Of a stretch of 20,344 nucleotides of DNA, positions 1 to 7,450 are shown piece by piece. A model generated the notes under the pieces. It made no database searches. It saw only the letters and a program-made list of their open reading frames with translations, and was not told the origin of the DNA. The position numbers and the translations under genes were made by a program. This DNA comes from Flavobacteriales bacterium UBA4110 (GTDB lineage: Bacteria > Bacteroidota > Bacteroidia > Flavobacteriales > Weeksellaceae), in the NCBI GenBank assembly GCA_002383165.1, contig DFXK01000007.1, positions 11,993-32,336 on the forward strand. The letters are read 5' to 3'. The first letter of the stretch is position 1, and every line of letters begins with the position of its first letter.

Positions 1-2
1 GC

Positions 3-713
3 AAAGTCCTTTTAGTGAGTGAAAAATGGAGCGAGGCGGAAAACTTGTTTTTCCAAATAGTACAATCACCATTATATGTCTGGGAAACAGATCTGACTAA
101 GGTCTTCAATAAAACAGGCAAGCATATTTTATGGCAGTTAAAACCTGCTAACTCCACAGATGCAACGAAAGAATATCTGCTTTATAATTTCACAACAAGC
201 CTTCCGACAACATTTGCACTGTCGGATGCTCTGGTCAATTCTTTTGAAACCGGCGATTTACGGAAACAAACCTGGATAATGCAGACAGTGATCAATCAGA
301 AAACCTATTTCCGTCCAATGAAATACAGAAACCCTGTCAATTCGAATACAACCGAGAATTCAGTTGTGTTTAGACTTGAGGAAGTGTACCTGTTGTATGC
401 AGAAAGTTTGACACAGCAAAACAAGATAGCAGAGGCTAAACCTCTCGTTGACAAATTGAGACAAAGAGCCGGACTTGCTCTATTGCCTACCGGAATTTCA
501 AAAGAGAATCTGACCAATAGAATTGCAGACGAGTTCAGGCATGAGTTCTTTGCTGAAATGGGACATCGTTTTTTTGACTTGAAACGGTTAAAGAAAATGG
601 ACATTATTGCTTTGTCCAAACCCAACTGGAAAAGCTTTCATAGTGCTTTTCCAATTCCTGAGAAAGAACTGACCATTAATCAAAACCTTAATCCACAAAA
701 CCAGGGATACTGA
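3..713 (+). CDS. SusD/RagB-family outer-membrane lipoprotein, C-terminal part (5' end outside window)
   Basis: This is the last 236 residues of a SusD/RagB-type protein, the surface lipoprotein that lids a SusC-type TonB-dependent transporter and captures oligomeric nutrients. The frame is open to the window edge: codons before the GTG at 15 read A-K-V-L-L, as expected inside SusD, so the GTG is internal and the true start lies upstream. Family hallmarks visible are RLEEVYLLYAESL (the conserved R..E.YLLYAEA helix), ADEFRHEFFAEMGHRFFDLKR (the usual ER..EF..EG.R..DL.R block) and the terminal PIPEKELTINQNLNPQNQGY, matching the family ending PIP..E...NPNL.QNPGY. It overlaps the next gene by one base (TGATG), which suggests translational coupling to the secreted peptidase. 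A SusC gene would be expected just upstream but is not in view. The ligand cannot be told from this fragment; the peptidase partner hints at peptides. Confidence 0.88.
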   Translation, partial: KVLLVSEKWSEAENLFFQIVQSPLYVWETDLTKVFNKTGKHILWQLKPANSTDATKEYLLYNFTTSLPTTFALSDALVNSFETGDLRKQTWIMQTVINQKTYFRPMKYRNPVNSNTTENSVVFRLEEVYLLYAESLTQQNKIAEAKPLVDKLRQRAGLALLPTGISKENLTNRIADEFRHEFFAEMGHRFFDLKRLKKMDIIALSKPNWKSFHSAFPIPEKELTINQNLNPQNQGY

Positions 714-3157
714 TGAAAAGGATTATTATGCTGATGCTGTTGTGCATATGCCATCTGGCATATGCACAAAAAGACAGTGATTCTCTCTCTGCGGAAAAGA
801 AGCAGAATGAGGCCTACGATATCCATGTGAAAAGTACCTCAAAAGATGGAAAATGGCTGGCATTTTTTAAAATGTACGATGATAACAGCGACACTCTTGT
901 GATCGCTAACCGAAAAGAACCTGAAATTCAATATAAAAGGTTAAAAGTTTTAGATCATGAATGGAGCAGGGATCAACAATTGATTTTAAAATATAAAGAT
1001 CGAACGGAGATCTTTGACTATGCTCATAACAAAAAAAAGATCTTGCCAGCCTGCCAAACTTTCGGTATACTGCATAAAGAAAACATTGTTGCTTTAAATA
1101 CTTCTCAGCAAGTATTATTATATGATCTTAAAGGTCATAAAGTCATGGATAGTATAAATAGAGTCGTCAAGGTATTTTATATTGATGGTGGACTGTATTT
1201 GCAAACTAAGAACAATGAAGAATATCATTTGATACATTGGAGTGATGGTAAAGCAATCACAATCTACAAGTCTTCCGATCAGGTTTCGAATCTCCTTGCT
1301 TTGCAGAATAATACATTATTGATTTTCGAAAAAAAAGAAAACCTAATACACGATATTGTGTATTATGATGTTTCCTTGAAAAAAGAATATAGATTTTCCC
1401 AAGATCAGCTCATCAACTTTAATTCCGCAACTGCATACCAAAGAAGTGATGGGAAGATAATAATCAATTCTGAAAAAATTAAGGATAAGAGTAGGATAGA
1501 TGTTCCTGAAATTTGGAATACATCTGATAATAATATCATTGATAAATTTAAAAGATCATTTAGTACCAAATTTCTTTGGACACCAGTTGAAAACAATTCG
1601 GTACAATTGGGCACTGACAAGTTAAATAGGGTGGTGGATATCAATAATAACGACTATTTCCTTGCTTTCAGTTTCTCTGAACTACAGGATTACACAGTAA
1701 AAAAGACGCCATCTAAAGTTTACCGCTATAATATTATGAATGGAACTTATGATTATATCGATACAATAAGTTCGAATGTCAACTATTCTCCAGACGGTAA
1801 ATATCTACTTTACAAAAAGGGAAACTGTTGGAAATTATTAGAAATTAATTCACTAAAATATAAAAATATTGAAAATATGAATTTTTCTAATCCCTATTTT
1901 ACCACTAGAAGTAAGATCTACTTTGACGGTTCAGAAGGCATTTGGGATTACGATATAAAACTTGATAAGTTAAGACAGAGGTTTAATAGGGAGAAAGGAA
2001 ATTATAAAATATTAAATTTTAAGTTTAATTCCAAGTTCACAAATTATTTTTTTGAACTTACATTTAACAGTAAGGTTATTAACGAGTTTAACTATTTGTT
2101 CGAGGTAAACAACGAATTGAACTCAACGATATCAGTGTTTGAACACTATGACAACAGATACCACAACATAATCAACTCCACTCAGTCAAAAATTGTCCTT
2201 CAAAAAACTGACAACGCAAAAAATGCCTACTTATTTACAGAGGAAAATTTCAATCAGCCTAAGCAGATCATCGATGTTAGCAGATTGTACAGTAAAAAAG
2301 TAATCTTCCGATCAAATGATAAAGATGAAGCCCAATCAATAATTAAGGCTGAAACCATTAAGTATAAAAATACTGTGGGAGTGGGGCTTAAAGGTATTTT
2401 ATATTATCCTCTACATTATAAAGAGGGAAAAAAGTATCCGATGGTAGTCCATGTCTATCAGATACAAAGTGATAAAATAAATCAATTTCCACTGCTTTTG
2501 GAGAATGATATTGATACTGGTTTTAGTATCAGAACTCTTATTGAAAAAGGCTATTTTGTTTATATGCCTGATATAGTTTTTGACAATAGAGGCACTGGAA
2601 TTTCAGCATTGGATTGTGTTAATAAATCACTTGATGCATTGATCGGAAACCCGTTGATCGATTTTGAAAAGATAGCATTAACGGGACATTCCCATGGCGG
2701 ATACATTACAAATTTTATTGCGACCCGTTCCGTTCGATTTGCGACCTTTGTGTCCGGTGCAGGCAATAGTGACATTATCAGGTCCTACTATTCCCTAAAC
2801 GAAGAATTTATCAGCCCTTTTTATTGGCAGTTCGAGAGCGGACAATATGAGATGAATATTCCGTTTGTCAAGGACAAGAAGTTATATTTCAAAAATAATC
2901 CCATACATTATGTAGAACAAGTATCAAAGCCAGTACTCTTATGGACAGGAAAAAAGGACAAAAATATTGAATGGGGCCAGGTTATGGAATTTTTCATTGG
3001 ACTTAAAAGAAATAATAAAATTGCGACATTGCTCGAGTATCCTGATGAAGGTCATACCTTTTCCTCAAAAACCACTGCAAAAGATCTTCACAATAGGATT
3101 CTGCAGTGGTTCGGGTACTATTTGAAAGAAGAACAAAAACCTAACTGGATCGATTAA
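713..3157 (+). CDS. Secreted S9-family (prolyl oligopeptidase-like) serine peptidase
   Basis: An 814-residue exported alpha/beta-hydrolase peptidase. A signal peptide covers residues 1-19 (hydrophobic core, cleavage after AYA). Residues about 30-560 contain propeller-like blades with WD40/TolB-type phrases (for example NYSPDGKYLLYKKG). The C-terminal catalytic domain starts near 570. The triad is visible: nucleophile Ser660 in GHSHGG, Asp749 in TGKKDKN and His781 in DEGHTF, in the order and spacing of prolyl oligopeptidase/dipeptidyl-peptidase IV enzymes. These cleave short peptides because the propeller restricts access to the active site. The ATG overlaps the SusD stop by one base, so it is probably co-expressed with SusD and may trim peptides before or after SusCD uptake. 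It ends at a strong terminator. Hydrolase class is secure; substrate and exact subfamily are inferred. Confidence 0.85.
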   Translation: MKRIIMLMLLCICHLAYAQKDSDSLSAEKKQNEAYDIHVKSTSKDGKWLAFFKMYDDNSDTLVIANRKEPEIQYKRLKVLDHEWSRDQQLILKYKDRTEIFDYAHNKKKILPACQTFGILHKENIVALNTSQQVLLYDLKGHKVMDSINRVVKVFYIDGGLYLQTKNNEEYHLIHWSDGKAITIYKSSDQVSNLLALQNNTLLIFEKKENLIHDIVYYDVSLKKEYRFSQDQLINFNSATAYQRSDGKIIINSEKIKDKSRIDVPEIWNTSDNNIIDKFKRSFSTKFLWTPVENNSVQLGTDKLNRVVDINNNDYFLAFSFSELQDYTVKKTPSKVYRYNIMNGTYDYIDTISSNVNYSPDGKYLLYKKGNCWKLLEINSLKYKNIENMNFSNPYFTTRSKIYFDGSEGIWDYDIKLDKLRQRFNREKGNYKILNFKFNSKFTNYFFELTFNSKVINEFNYLFEVNNELNSTISVFEHYDNRYHNIINSTQSKIVLQKTDNAKNAYLFTEENFNQPKQIIDVSRLYSKKVIFRSNDKDEAQSIIKAETIKYKNTVGVGLKGILYYPLHYKEGKKYPMVVHVYQIQSDKINQFPLLLENDIDTGFSIRTLIEKGYFVYMPDIVFDNRGTGISALDCVNKSLDALIGNPLIDFEKIALTGHSHGGYITNFIATRSVRFATFVSGAGNSDIIRSYYSLNEEFISPFYWQFESGQYEMNIPFVKDKKLYFKNNPIHYVEQVSKPVLLWTGKKDKNIEWGQVMEFFIGLKRNNKIATLLEYPDEGHTFSSKTTAKDLHNRILQWFGYYLKEEQKPNWID

Positions 3158-3166
3158 CAATAGAAA

Positions 3167-3196
3167 AGGATGCCTTTCGGCATCCTATCTTTTTAA
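3167..3196. terminator. Bidirectional intrinsic terminator between convergent genes
   Basis: A perfect 8-bp stem, AGGATGCC (3167-3174) and GGCATCCT (3179-3186), closes a TTTC loop. A T-rich tail follows on the plus strand and an A-rich run precedes it (T-rich on the minus strand). It lies nine bases after the peptidase stop, and its plus-strand tail touches the stop codon of the minus-strand DUF6520-type gene, so it can serve both converging transcripts. Confidence 0.85.
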
Positions 3197-3468
3197 TTTC
3201 TGTGAAGCGTTACGCCACACTCAGTATCACTCAGAGGTTGTTGCATTACTCTTAGAGATCCAGCAATGTGTTCTGTACAGATTGGACCACTTGTAGGGTT
3301 GCAGTCTACTTCTCCTACAACAATGCATTTCTCATTGGGAGCTGATGCATCGAAGTAATAAGCAATTTCTGCTTTTTTGTCTGTTTTTGCTTTATTGGTT
3401 GCAAAAGCACTTCCGACACCGAATACTAGAACGGCTACGGGAATCAGGACTGTTTTAAGATTTTTCAT
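3193..3468 (-). CDS. Small exported four-cysteine protein, DUF6520-like
   Basis: A 91-residue protein with a typical signal peptide (K-L-K start, hydrophobic 7-20, AFA cleavage near residue 23) and a mature part of about 68 residues. The start MKNLKTVLIPVAVLVFGVGS and the YYFD..AP....C pattern match small Bacteroidetes proteins I know as DUF6520, many of which sit beside MauE/DoxX-like genes, as here. Mature cysteines are at 48, 56, 64 and 84, enough for two disulfides, and the mature chain is rich in Pro, Gly and acidic residues. It is the last gene of the leftward operon, 47 bp after the MauE-like gene, and a strong terminator follows. No enzymatic motif is visible. The operon partner suggests its thiols could be formed or reduced through the membrane redox protein. 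The role is unknown. Confidence 0.78.
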   Translation of the reverse strand: MKNLKTVLIPVAVLVFGVGSAFATNKAKTDKKAEIAYYFDASAPNEKCIVVGEVDCNPTSGPICTEHIAGSLRVMQQPLSDTECGVTLHRN

Positions 3469-3515
3469 AATAATAAGTATTAAGATGTGCCTACAATTAA
3501 TTCAGGTTTTCGGCA

Positions 3516-4997
3516 TTACCTGCGAAATTCGTCAAGTATCGGTTGCGCAAAATGATATTTGACAATTTCATTTCCAATTAGAATATATATGTATTCTCCA
3601 GCAACAAGCATATCCTTCACTTTTTCACCATGGCTATCGGGAATCAAAAAGCTTCCGGAATAATATTGCTGGTTGATTTTATACATATCAATGATGCTTG
3701 CTTTATTCCATTGCATAATTCCATCATGAGTGGCTTTAGAATTCGAGTTGACAAATAAAAGATTACCATAAACAGCTGCATTTTTTACACTTTGCTGAAG
3801 CGGATTTTTTATTTTGTTTGATCCATCGGGTAATTTTACAGTTTCTGTTTTTTTCTTTTTGTTAAAGCTGATCAGTTTGAATTTATTCTGTTGATGTGTT
3901 ATATTGTTTACTACAGTAAATTCATTTTTATAATAGTACAGGTATAAAAAATTCTTTTTATCAAAATCAGAAATCAATAGACCGTCATTTTCTATATAGC
4001 CAGGATCTTGCGTTCCTAGAATATCATAATTAAGATCAAATTGATGATCCTGATAAGTTCCAATGACAAAAGTTTTAAATTTTGAACTTTGGGATCTAAA
4101 TAGAAAGGATGTATCTGATATTACATTCAGCTGATCAAAGTACATGTCATTTAAACTGACAGTTCGTAATGAATCAGCTTGATTTAAACTACTTTTATAA
4201 ATAATAGGAACAGTACCATCATAAATGTAATAATACGGAAGCTGAAAAGTCACTCTTAAACTTTTGAACGAGTGTGATTTCGGATCTAAAGGGATTCTAA
4301 ACTTTGAAAAACTCTGGAGATCCTTTTTTACAATGGTGAGGTTTAGAGGAGCAGTTGTATTTCCCAGATAGATGTTATTCTTATCCTGACCGATAAAATA
4401 AAACGAATTATAATTTATATTGAGCCTTACTTCATCTTTTAGTACGTGTGGTATGTATCTTCTTGTAAAATTGTTATTTTTTCTTAATTGATTCTCTGAT
4501 TTAATATACAGTAAAAAGACACTTAATGAGCTTAAGATCACAATGACCGAAACCACTGATATATACTTTTTTGCTTTCTGATTTCTATGTGCTTCAGACA
4601 AACATATAGCGATCATCAATATAATGACACATATAGCATTGAAAATAAAGTGAGTTCTCCAACTCATATTCTCCAGAATGCCACCACACGAACAAGGCAC
4701 AAATTCACTATACTCAAGAATTAAATAAATGTACATTGTAAATGCTGACATAATTCCTAAGGAATAATATAAGCCTATATGCCTGCTTTTAGGAAACAGT
4801 AGGATGGCGACAATCATCAATTCTATGATGATAACAAGATATGATACCATCCCGGCATATGAACTTAATAAAGGTGACTGTGCGATTTGAACCTGAAAAT
4901 TTTTGAAATCCAGTATTTTGCTTACGCTTGCGTAAAGAAACAGTACAATAAAAAAATAAGAGATGACTTCGGTAAAAATGAATAATAATCTTTTCAT
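3516..4997 (-). CDS. MauE/DoxX-like redox-associated membrane protein with large extracytoplasmic domain
   Basis: A 493-residue protein. Residues 1-135 form four hydrophobic helices of the MauE/DoxX kind, including the motif SKILDFKNFQVQIAQSPLL after the first helix and the cysteine motif CSCGG at 102-106 before the fourth. MauE relatives help make or maintain disulfides or redox cofactors at the membrane. A fifth transmembrane segment covers about 146-165. The remaining 325 residues are probably extracytoplasmic, beta-rich and without cysteines, and look like irregular propeller blades (repeated F-x-I/V and Y-I-L patterns). Ordinary MauE proteins lack such a tail, so this is a membrane redox module fused to a sensor- or binding-like domain. 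It starts 19 bp after the mini-protein gene and belongs to the same operon. The MauE part is well supported; the propeller reading is an inference. Confidence 0.75.
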   Translation of the reverse strand: MKRLLFIFTEVISYFFIVLFLYASVSKILDFKNFQVQIAQSPLLSSYAGMVSYLVIIIELMIVAILLFPKSRHIGLYYSLGIMSAFTMYIYLILEYSEFVPCSCGGILENMSWRTHFIFNAICVIILMIAICLSEAHRNQKAKKYISVVSVIVILSSLSVFLLYIKSENQLRKNNNFTRRYIPHVLKDEVRLNINYNSFYFIGQDKNNIYLGNTTAPLNLTIVKKDLQSFSKFRIPLDPKSHSFKSLRVTFQLPYYYIYDGTVPIIYKSSLNQADSLRTVSLNDMYFDQLNVISDTSFLFRSQSSKFKTFVIGTYQDHQFDLNYDILGTQDPGYIENDGLLISDFDKKNFLYLYYYKNEFTVVNNITHQQNKFKLISFNKKKKTETVKLPDGSNKIKNPLQQSVKNAAVYGNLLFVNSNSKATHDGIMQWNKASIIDMYKINQQYYSGSFLIPDSHGEKVKDMLVAGEYIYILIGNEIVKYHFAQPILDEFRR

Positions 4998-5016
4998 AGC
5001 TTTGTTTCTATTAAGT

Positions 5017-5184
5017 TTAACAGACCTGGATCAATCTCCATTTGATCTTCATTCCGCAATAGTCAGGCATGGGCGCACCTTTAGATAGGGTTACCGTAGT
5101 TCTAAAACTCCCCGTACTTTCCCAGATGCCGCTTTCCGGACATGGTAAGCCTGAGGCAGCTGATATGGAGGTACGAGGAATCAT
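5017..5184 (-). CDS. 55-residue mini-protein with CPxSGxW and KGxxMP motifs
   Basis: This short reading frame runs from ATG at 5184-5182 to TAA at 5017-5019. An in-frame TGA lies two codons upstream, so this is the first possible ATG. The protein contains GLPCPESGIWE, then SKGAPMPDYCG, then IKWRLIQ. The C-P-x-S-G-x-W ... G-x-x-M-P ... W-x-L layout recalls, from memory, a small domain found in proteins linked to secretion systems and polymorphic toxins, but I cannot name a family with certainty. There is no signal peptide. Cysteines are at 15, 43 and 55. It sits 15 bp after the lipoprotein gene and 19 bp before the MauE-like gene, same strand, as expected for an operon gene. The structured composition (W, G, P, C at motif positions) and tight spacing support a real gene; expression is unproven. 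Confidence 0.6.
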   Translation of the reverse strand: MIPRTSISAASGLPCPESGIWESTGSFRTTVTLSKGAPMPDYCGMKIKWRLIQVC

Positions 5185-5199
5185 AGGTCATAGAATTGA

Positions 5200-5418
5200 T
5201 TAATTTTTGTTCGTGATCCTCCAGTTATCGCCATCTCTTACCGGCGGATCGGGATCCACTATTTCTTCTGATGATCTTGCAGAGTCTTTTTTCATGATCG
5301 ATATTTTCAGCCCCTCATATGAGCTGTCATCAGTTATGATATCTTCATCTCGGTTTGCACAGTTTTGTAAACTCATTGCAGCGATTACTATACTAAAAAT
5401 TGGGATTAACTTTTTCAT
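5200..5418 (-). CDS. Small lipoprotein with DPPVRDGDNWR C-terminal motif
   Basis: A 72-residue protein with a lipoprotein signal: MKK, hydrophobic 4-17, then lipobox LQNC with the lipidated cysteine at residue 20. The mature protein is about 52 residues, acidic and probably unstructured in its first half (NRDEDIITDDSS), ending in the compact motif DPPVRDGDNWR. I recall similar small Flavobacteriia lipoproteins that keep only the lipobox and this tail, which suggests the tail is the functional part, perhaps a docking peptide. This is unverified. It is the first gene of the leftward operon, with a -7-like box about 57 bp upstream of its start and the mini-protein gene 15 bp downstream. Function is unknown; membrane anchoring is well supported. 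Confidence 0.72.
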   Translation of the reverse strand: MKKLIPIFSIVIAAMSLQNCANRDEDIITDDSSYEGLKISIMKKDSARSSEEIVDPDPPVRDGDNWRITNKN

Positions 5419-5474
5419 TGTAATTTCTTTTGATTAGGTTATCCCGACGTCGGATTGAATTAGAATTCTGAAGT

Positions 5475-5482
5475 CAAAGTTA
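5475..5482 (-). promoter_or_regulatory. Candidate Bacteroidetes -7 box for the leftward lipoprotein operon
   Basis: On the minus strand the sequence TAACTTTG fits the Bacteroidetes sigma-ABfr -7 consensus TAnnTTTG and lies 56 bp before the lipoprotein ATG. A clean -33 TTTG is missing; only a T-run (on the minus strand, about 5500-5506) sits at a suitable distance. The spacing fits a short 5' leader. Confidence 0.45.
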
Positions 5483-5518
5483 TAGTCACTGGAGACTGAA
5501 AAAAACTGTCCTGTGGCG

Positions 5519-5554
5519 CAATTTTAAAATAAATACGTCTCAATTTTAAAATTG
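5519..5554. repeat. Pair of CAATTTTAAAAT elements, candidate operator
   Basis: The 12-mer CAATTTTAAAAT occurs at 5519-5530 and 5541-5552, 22 bp start to start, about two helical turns. The second copy is part of a perfect 14-bp palindrome (CAATTTTAAAATTG, 5541-5554). The pair sits in the divergent intergenic region, upstream of both the leftward operon and the AraC-type regulator. This is the layout of a regulator binding site; the AraC-type protein next door is the obvious candidate. Confidence 0.5.
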
Positions 5555-5567
5555 TACCATTGCGAAA

Positions 5568-5583
5568 AAGCCTACAAAGGCTT
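5568..5583. repeat. Small hairpin in the divergent intergenic region
   Basis: AAGCCT (5568-5573), loop ACAA, AGGCTT (5578-5583). On the minus strand it is followed by TTTTTCGC, which resembles a weak terminator, but no minus-strand gene ends here. It could stop antisense transcription from the regulator side or be a remnant. The rest of 5419-5697 holds no gene I can see. Confidence 0.35.
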
Positions 5584-5662
5584 ATTGATCATTGGTCACA
5601 GGATTTCACGTATTGAATGGTCTTCGATGGCTTCCAAAGACATTTCTTATGATCAAAATTCG

Positions 5663-5670
5663 TATTTTTG
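5663..5670 (+). promoter_or_regulatory. Possible -7 box for the AraC-type regulator
   Basis: TATTTTTG matches TAnnTTTG and lies 27 bp before the ATG of the regulator. No TTTG is present at the usual -33 distance, so this is a weak call. Confidence 0.3.
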
Positions 5671-5697
5671 AGATGGTGAGGTTCTAATAATCAGTAT

Positions 5698-7404
5698 ATG
5701 AAAAAGTTAAATTACTTTCTCGTCCTGCTTTCTGCATATTCACAATTATTTTTTTCCCAGCAAAAGGAAGAACGGACTTTCAGAGAAATCAGAAACAATT
5801 ACGAAAAAATGACCATCGATGATGAGCGGGCAATGCCTTTTGTAAAAGCCTATATTCAAAAAGCAAAATCTGAAAACAACATTTCCCAATTGATTCAGGG
5901 CTACAGGGACGGAAGGCAGTTTGATTATAACAGGAAGATGAAATATGCTGACAGTGCACTGGCAGTCAGTATTAAGTACGGTAATAATGATGACATCAGC
6001 AAAGACTATCTCAGCAAAGGTATTATCTACTACTTTTATCAGAAAAAATATAAACTGGCCTTAAACCAGTACATAAAAGCCTATGAATTCTCAAAAGGTT
6101 CGGATGACCAATACCAGCATTATAAGGTCATTTACCATCTAGGAGTCGTCAAAGCACATTTGGGATATTACGAAGAAGCATTAGAGCATTTTCAGGACTG
6201 TTCACAATTTTATGAAAAGGCCATGAACCGTAAAGGTCTCCACGAAAACTTACAATTCAACAATAAGAAAGCATATCTTAATTCACTTCATCAAATGACC
6301 GTTGTCAACCGGTACTTGAAAAATCTCTCCACTAGTGACAGTCTGAGCAAATTGGGATATAAACTGACTAAGGGTGACCGGTATTTTCTATTGGAGAACA
6401 GCTATTTTCTAAAATGTATGGGGATCTTAAAATTTTTAAAGAAAGATTATGATGGTGCAGTGTCGGATCTGAACAGGTCATTACCTGAGATCTTGAAAAG
6501 AAATGACTTTGCCTGGGTATCCGTCGTTTACTATTATCTTGGAAGGATCTCAGAAGTCAGGAAGCAGGAAGATGTTGTGATCGGCTATTACAGTAAAATC
6601 GATTCCATTTTAGTCAAAGAAGGATTTATCTTACCGGAAGTTTATAAAAGTTATAATTATCTCATTAACTATTATAAAAACAAGGATCTCGACAAACAAT
6701 TGTATTATACTGACCAGCTCCTGAAGGCGGATAGTATGATCAGCAAGGATTATCCATATTTGTCCGGAAAACTTCACAGGGAGTATGACAGCAGGTCACT
6801 CATTGAGCAAAAAGAAGACATTGAGAAGGCAAGCAAGAAAAAAATAAGGATCGCCCAGTTCCTGATCTTGACGAGTACGCTAACCATTATATTTTTTATT
6901 ATCCGATTCCATAAGGACCGCAAAATAAAAAAACAATACGTTCTACTTCAAAAAAAAATTGAAGAAGGTTCGTACGGCATTCCCGACACTGTAGAGGAAC
7001 CACCTCAGGAAAATTCCTTAAGAAAAACTTTTCTGACGCCTGAGCTAACGATTGAAATCGGAGAGAAGCTAAAAAAGTTCGAGAGAGAACTGCAATTTAC
7101 CAAGAAAGGGATCACTCAAAATAGCATTGCTGCTAAACTTAATACAAACGCAAATTATCTATCCATTTATATTAATGAGAATAAAGGCATGAATTTTACA
7201 AGATATATCGCAGAACTTAGAATCAAGTACATAACAAACCTTTTAAATACCAATACCAAATACCTCAATTACACCATAGAAGCATTGGCAGAAGAATGTG
7301 GTATTGCGGCCCGTCAGAATTTTTCAAATCTTTTTTATGATATTAACGGTATTCGTCCAACAGATTATATCAAAAAGCGGAAAAAAGAATTGAGAATCGA
7401 CTGA
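5698..7404 (+). CDS. Membrane-anchored TPR regulator with C-terminal AraC-type helix-turn-helix
   Basis: A 568-residue protein with an N-terminal signal or anchor (residues 1-20), a helical TPR-like region (about 40-370, with phrases such as ALNQYIKAYEFSKG and YYEEALEHFQDC), one transmembrane helix at about 385-405, a charged linker, and an AraC/XylS-type DNA-binding domain at about 470-565 (AAKLNTNANYLSIYINENKG, then IEALAEECGIAARQNFSNLF and GIRPTDYI). TPRs outside and HTH inside suggest direct transmembrane signalling. This architecture is common in Flavobacteriia, where I know it only as a broad regulator family. It diverges from the lipoprotein/MauE operon, and the repeat pair at 5519-5554 lies between them, so it probably controls that operon. 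The ATG at 5698 gives the signal sequence directly. The signal sensed is unknown. Confidence 0.82.
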   Translation: MKKLNYFLVLLSAYSQLFFSQQKEERTFREIRNNYEKMTIDDERAMPFVKAYIQKAKSENNISQLIQGYRDGRQFDYNRKMKYADSALAVSIKYGNNDDISKDYLSKGIIYYFYQKKYKLALNQYIKAYEFSKGSDDQYQHYKVIYHLGVVKAHLGYYEEALEHFQDCSQFYEKAMNRKGLHENLQFNNKKAYLNSLHQMTVVNRYLKNLSTSDSLSKLGYKLTKGDRYFLLENSYFLKCMGILKFLKKDYDGAVSDLNRSLPEILKRNDFAWVSVVYYYLGRISEVRKQEDVVIGYYSKIDSILVKEGFILPEVYKSYNYLINYYKNKDLDKQLYYTDQLLKADSMISKDYPYLSGKLHREYDSRSLIEQKEDIEKASKKKIRIAQFLILTSTLTIIFFIIRFHKDRKIKKQYVLLQKKIEEGSYGIPDTVEEPPQENSLRKTFLTPELTIEIGEKLKKFERELQFTKKGITQNSIAAKLNTNANYLSIYINENKGMNFTRYIAELRIKYITNLLNTNTKYLNYTIEALAEECGIAARQNFSNLFYDINGIRPTDYIKKRKKELRID

Positions 7405-7450
7405 ATAGACTTTCAGTAAACGTTTTTTTGTAAATTTCTAAAAAAAGGAC

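Noticed and set aside
15..713. GTG at 15 as a true start of the SusD-like gene
   Set aside because: The frame is open to the window edge and the codons before it continue the SusD pattern; the gene is cut by the window.
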